Shown: one piece after another, positions 59,073 through 64,000 of the stretch | How positions within the stretch are numbered: position 1 is the first letter of the stretch | Layout: each line of letters starts with the position of its first letter | DNA from: Cunninghamia lanceolata | Taxonomy: Eukaryota; Streptophyta; Pinopsida; Cupressales; Cupressaceae | Assembly (NCBI GenBank): GCA_027924645.1 | Contig: BSBN01000187.1 | Span: 12,542,001 to 12,606,000 of the forward strand | Direction: 5' to 3' | Length of the DNA: 64,000 bases | Program-made: the position numbers and the translations under genes | Notes under the pieces: model-generated | The model's input: only the letters and a program-made list of their open reading frames with translations | Database searches by the model: none | What the model was told of the DNA's origin: nothing

Positions 59073-60183
59073 TGTATACGCCTAAAAATGACATGATTCA
59101 GTCTAAATAAATATTCTTAATATTTATTCCCTTCTAATTCCTCGTTCAAAAAATAAATAAAACAAATTTATTTATTTGATTCATATTCCTCTAAATTAAT
59201 TAAATATCAAAATATTTAATTATCTCTTCTAATTGAATTCTTCCAAACAATTAAATAATTCTCAATTATTTAATTAAATCAAATTCATTCTTCTAAATTT
59301 GAATAAATCAAATCAAATTTATTTAAATTCTTTCAGTCTCCAAAAATAAAATACAATCAAATATTTTATTTATTCTTCTAAATCATGCACAACAATTAAA
59401 TAAATTTATTTATTTAATTTGTTTTCTTATCTTCTAATTCTTCAAATATCTTTTAAATCTTCTAAAAATAAGTCTTATTCTTCATGCACACATAATTTAT
59501 TATTTAATTTCTCTCAAATCATGCAAAAGCAAATCTCAAGTTGAGTTATCTATTCAATCAACCTTGTTTTTATCAATATCTTTTAAATTAGAAAAAAAAA
59601 TTCTAATTTATGAAAAGTAATTCATATCTTTAAAGAAGAAAGTAGTTAATTCAAATAAAATAGCTTTTGTGTGACACTTGTCCTCTTCTTATTTGTTGCA
59701 CGTTCCTCATCTATTCTCAATCGTTGATTTTCTCATTCTCTCTATACCATTGATCTTCATTCTCCCAAGTCTATAAATTGAACCCTGTTTCTCCATTTCT
59801 TTCATCCAAGATTTAAGTATTGTTACTCTGCAGGAATTACAGCGCGCCTTTGGCACCAATTCCTTCATTGCTTGTGATCACGTTCATTTATTATGCACTA
59901 CTACCATCGTTGTGAAGCTCCTCTTCATTGCGACATTATTACTGCCATTCTCAATCAACATTCATGAACAAAGCAAAGAAGTGCACTCTCTGAGGGCCCT
60001 GTTTCATACACGCAAGGATGATTTTGATAGGCAATCAATGGAAGTTTCGATCTAAGGAAGGTTTGCTTTGTTATTCATTGCTTATTTGATTAAATCTCTT
60101 TAGTTCACTATTTCATTAAGGTTTTGGGTATTTGATATTGATATTATTGCATATTCATTGATTGATCCAAATTTTCCCTAACA
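59073..60183 (+). mobile_element. LTR 3 of Tat family B array
   Basis: 1111 bp, starting TGTATACGCC and ending CCCTAACA. Primer-binding site TGGCACCCACCGTGGGGCC at 60188-60206. Confidence 0.9.
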
Positions 60184-61181
60184 TTTTTGGCACCCACCGT
60201 GGGGCCTAGCCCCAAATCTAACCCAAAAACTGAGTTTTTGTGTTTTAAAAAGCCATACATAGAAGGAAACAACACATACGTCAATTCCTAACACGCATTT
60301 GTTACCTGTCACGACGCATACATTTTCGTAGCGCATATACTCTCTATTTTGGTGTGTCTGTTATCTACCATGGTGTTGTTGTTACTGTAGCGCATATACA
60401 CTATGTTACAATGCTTTTACACACTGAGACAACGCATTTGTCAGACCAGCGCTTATACACTATTTTCTAGCACTTTTATTCTCTTTTGTAGTGCATATGT
60501 ATTATGGCGCTTCTGTTGACTGTTTCTGCACATTCAGTCTCTGAAGCGGCGCTTCTGTTGTAGGCAGTGATTTTAGGGTTTTCTAGGAGATTTTTGCTAA
60601 CACTGACATCTTTGCAAGAACTCTCTTGATTTGTTTTGCAAGCTAGGTACTAGTTTAGATTCATATAGTTGCACTTGCTAGCTCACACTTCGATTTCTAA
60701 AAGGGAAAGTAAAATGGATGTGCATATAAAATCTCACATAGTTTAACTAGGGAAGTAGTAATTGAATCATTGCTATCTTGCATTACAACATTGCTATCTT
60801 TTCAAAGTTATTTCTATCTAGATAAGATTGAACTCATCATTGCTATCTGGGTAAAACGGAACCATTGCTATCTCGATTGACCATCACTTCAAAGTTAACA
60901 ACTCGTGCTATCGTGGATAAAATTGAACTCATCATTGCTATCTAGGTTAAAACTGAACCATCGCTATCTCGATTGACCAACATTTCAAAGTTAACAATTC
61001 ATGCTATCGTGGATAAAATTGAACTCATCATTGCTATCTTGGTTAAAATTGGACCATTGCTATCTCGCTAATCACTTCAAAGTTCTGTGTTTACCCAAGT
61101 AGATAGCTCATCTAATTTTTTTTTCATTTTAACTAGGGGAAAAAGAACCACTGTATTCTGTGTTTTGGGAATGATACTAGG

Positions 61182-61490
61182 CCTATGCTCTCCCCTATCT
61201 TGGGTGACCAAAATGCCAGACATATCATTTTCGCATGTGTTTTTCCTTTAGAGGGGCCTGCTCTTAGATACTGTTCATCCAAGTATGAACGACCCTAAGT
61301 GGTAACAGGCTAGACGCCAAGCCCTTCCAAGACACTATAAATAAATTGTGTTTGGAGTGAAAGCTTCAAACAATGAGTGAAGTTGTGTTATACCGACAGC
61401 CAACCTCCCCCAAAACCCTCCAAGGCGCAACCCTTGCAGGCTGGGAGACTCCATAACGGAGAGTAGTGTTGCCGCATGTATAACCACCCA
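61182..61490 (+). other. Conserved Tat leader module, unit 3
   Basis: Third copy in the array; hairpin at 61449-61461. The antisense frame 61547-61335 is open for 70 codons and contains LLSVMESPSLQGLRL and GFWGRLAV. Confidence 0.7.
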
Positions 61491-61966
61491 AATAGTTGCC
61501 TTCATTAAACACCTTTGTTTTAGTGGCCCAAAACCCTTGTTATCCATTTGAAGCCTAGGATTTGTACTTGTTCTTTCTTTTTAGTCCAAAAAGAGTCAAA
61601 AAATCACAAAAAAATAAAAAACCATAAAAACATTCTTTGTGTTTGCTGTGTTTTCTTACCATAATTTTAGAAAATTAGATCAAAGTGACCATCTTGCAAC
61701 AAGAAAAACTAAAAACATCAAAAAATTTGCCAAAAATTAGCAAAAACACTGAAAAAAACTAGAGCGGCGCATTCGTCTTCTTCTGTAGCGCATCTGTTTT
61801 GACCTGCAACGCTTTCATTGCATGTTACTACGCATTCACCTTTTACCAGTTTTTGTTGCACATCTGTTCTTGCGCATGCATAACAGTGAGTATTTCCACA
61901 TCTTTTCTGAGAAAAATTTTAGGTTTTCTAGGTACCCATTTCAGTCTTGTGTTAGTTTCTTTAGAG

Positions 61967-62488
61967 ATGACGTACCAATTAGAAGTAATTGCTCAAGAGC
62001 TCCAATACCTATGAGAGCAATTAGACTTCGATATCTTGCCCCAAGATCGTATATCAATTTCTCAAAAACTCCAAGTCATACAACAAGAAATGGCAATCTT
62101 ACAAGTTGAACGTGTTAATACTAGCTACGCCTCGCCCGCCCTAAACTCATACATTCGTTTCCTATCTTAATGATGCTTATGACAAGGTAAGCACCACCTC
62201 AAGTTGGAAATCATATACCAATCCATCTACTAGTCCTCCTTCATCATCTCCTAGAACACATGGCCCAAAGCATACTAATCCTACCATGGAGAACTCCAAA
62301 TCCATTAATCCATTACCTCATTCATCTACCCATACACCTACGCAGGATGTGATCTAAGGGCTACTAGCAGAGAGTCAACCATGTCCCCAAATTCTAGTCC
62401 TTAACCTTATCAAAGAGTCTCCAAACATGTCAAATCCTACAACCCCTTCATGTAACTTGCAACCCCTTGAGCATATTGAAGAACCTCC
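61967..62488 (+). pseudogene. Gag N-terminal remnant of Tat family B
   Basis: Starts at ATG 61967 (MTYQLEVIAQELQYL), the same start codon as the truncated frames in units 1 and 2. It then reads LDFDILPQDRISISQKLQ and continues into a Pro/Ser/Thr-rich part in a shifted frame (STTSSWKSYTNPSTSPPSS). It has one stop after 15 codons, one frameshift near 62160 and a further stop near 62358. It is cut off at about 62489 by unrelated DNA before any capsid core. Confidence 0.6.
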
Positions 62489-64000
62489 TGTTGGTGATTG
62501 TTTTGATGCAATCATAACAATAAGTTAAAATTCACATATAATGAACTGAAACTATACTTGAAAGATAAGAAGGAATCATTTGAGATTCAACTAATCCCAA
62601 GTCTACAATGGTTCGGTTGGTCAAGTTCAGTTGGTCAATGTGAAGCTGTAATGTTCAAGGGGCCTTACATAGTTTAGGTTTGTTTGGTGGTTTACTGGAC
62701 TAAGAATATGCAAAAAGGTCATGAGATATGTCAATACTTTTCATTCCTTTGCATAAAAGTGTTACTGTGCTGCAAGTTTTAGATGGTTTTCTTAAATTTT
62801 TTGTAGCTTTCTTCTTTATCTATTTATGAAAACTGTCTACTTATAGCTCTGTTATGCATGCTTCTTCAAATTTGAGACAATTTCCTTTAGATTTCTACGT
62901 TTTCAGCTAAATATTTCAGATGGGTTGGGAAAAGTTAGAAAGATCTAATCTATACCTCATTTAATCTACCGAAGGATCTAATTGTTTCTGTTATGCACTA
63001 TGTAAATACCACAGTAATTTGATCAAATCCACAGTAAAAACTTTAAATGCAAGTTCTGAGCATTTTCACAAACATACATTTAAAATTGCAAGCTCTCAAA
63101 GAAGATATTTCAAAACACAAAGAAGAGTAGGAGAACACTCAGAAGATAGATGCAGAACTCCAGATTCTATTGTATTAGAAACGAATAGTCATACACGATT
63201 TACAATGTAGGAATGACTCTTAGTTTCATTGATCATACTACAGAGAACTTACAAGCTTTACAGATACAGTAAGGCAGCCAGACATTCCACGCGCACCTTA
63301 CTGCAGAGAAACAGGCGACCTCCTTCTTTTACTTCTAAACTATGCTAATTTGCTGTATGTTCCTAAAAGAAAAATCCTGTTGTAGCCTCTGTTGTTTTCC
63401 TAAAATCCCTATTGTAAAGTATTACAGTGTAGAGAGGCACAATATAAAGACATTCTGATTGTCCTCACTACAGCAGAAACCTAACTGAACCCCTGGTTCA
63501 AACCCCTGGTTACAGCAATAAATACAGGTGAACCAGCTCTTCAAAATATCTCTGAGCAGTGTCAAATCTGGGCAAAATATTGCCCCTTCTGAGAAGTTCC
63601 GGCAGCTGGGTAATAACTTCTGTTTGTCTGTTGTAGTAATACTCTCAGCTGCAACCTTGTTCTTTACTTGAATGGCCTTGACTTTTTCGCACTTCGTCTT
63701 TATCTTCCTGCTCCTGAGATCAGATTTCCTTCCTCGATGAGGTCACTGTGTTGACTTTCCAGCTGCTTCCTCAACTGCAAGCCTGCAAGACAAGACAAGC
63801 AATAAGTATTTCATTTATCACATAAACACCAGGAAATTAAAATAATCGTTTAAATCCAGGTGACTGCGCAAAATCGTGGAAATCGGGTTCAAAATACTTT
63901 AAAACGCGTTCAAAACGCATTCAGACCGCTCAAAACCCATCGGGTCAACCATCGCTGACCGAAAAAATGCCACGGGCGCCAAAAAATGGTTTAAAATTCC
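62489..64000. other. Unassigned, possible LTR of another element
   Basis: Begins TGTTGGTGATTG in the middle of the gag remnant, so it is probably an insertion whose edge looks like an LTR end. On the minus strand the same edge reads CAATCACCAACA. The stretch 63130-63830 looks like LTR R/U5 sequence when read on the minus strand. TTTTTTGGCGCCCGTGGC on the minus strand near 63968-63990 resembles a Tat primer-binding site. Other boundaries lie outside the window or cannot be seen. Confidence 0.35.

Larger units (their letters stand above)
52408..62488 (+). mobile_element. Tandem array of Tat family B: LTR-internal-LTR-internal-LTR-gag
   Basis: Three LTRs (52408, 55741 and 59073) alternate with internal regions at a period of 3333 and 3332 bp. 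Each LTR ends in CA four bases before a primer-binding site, and the two LTRs after an internal region are preceded by a polypurine tract. Internal units 1 and 2 lack nearly all of gag and pol. Unit 3 keeps the first part of gag and runs to another insertion at about 62489. Unequal recombination between LTRs is the simplest origin. Confidence 0.88.

Overview
This is a stretch of a large, repeat-dense plant nuclear genome. It has no bacterial features: there are no operons or ribosome-binding sites, the elements are plant LTR retrotransposons, and AT-rich intergenic DNA separates them. The density and age of the nested LTR elements suggest a gymnosperm-like or other giant genome, but no sequence here fixes the species. 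Only one convincing host gene is visible.

Layout. 1-19813: the 3' end of a Ty1/copia (Sirevirus-like) element whose 3' LTR is split by a 17.4 kb Ty3/gypsy element of the Tat lineage (1337-18703, minus sense). That element has decayed gag, protease, RT, two RNase H domains and integrase, a long 3' non-coding region full of satellites, and a repeat-rich 5' leader. 19814-22146: unassigned decayed coding-like DNA. 22147-27698: a chromovirus-like Ty3/gypsy remnant with two LTR-plus-leader arms in head-to-head inverted orientation. 27699-31038: a second copy of the Sirevirus-like copia element, lacking its 5' half. 31039-37762: non-coding DNA containing an LTR edge, a primer-binding site and a gag remnant of another Tat-like element. 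37763-44280: AT-rich intergenic DNA with tandem repeats and SINE-like pieces. 44285-46693: a five-copy minisatellite followed by a 649-codon gene for an acidic protein with two membrane segments near its N-terminus. 46694-52407: downstream non-coding DNA with a tRNA-like sequence and a tandem duplication. 52408-62488: a tandem array of a second Tat-lineage family, LTR-internal-LTR-internal-LTR-gag remnant, with a 3.33 kb period. 62489-64000: unassigned, probably another LTR.

How it fits together. The two Tat families (1337-18703 and 52408-62488) share a polypurine tract, a similar primer-binding site, AT-rich hairpins in U3, and a conserved leader module of about 310 bp with a small hairpin and an antisense reading frame. 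Their LTRs and other leader sequences look largely unalike. This conserved leader is the most interesting unexplained signal in the window. All retrotransposon coding regions carry stops, frameshifts or lost catalytic residues, so none looks autonomous. All calls come from reading the sequence; no database search was run.
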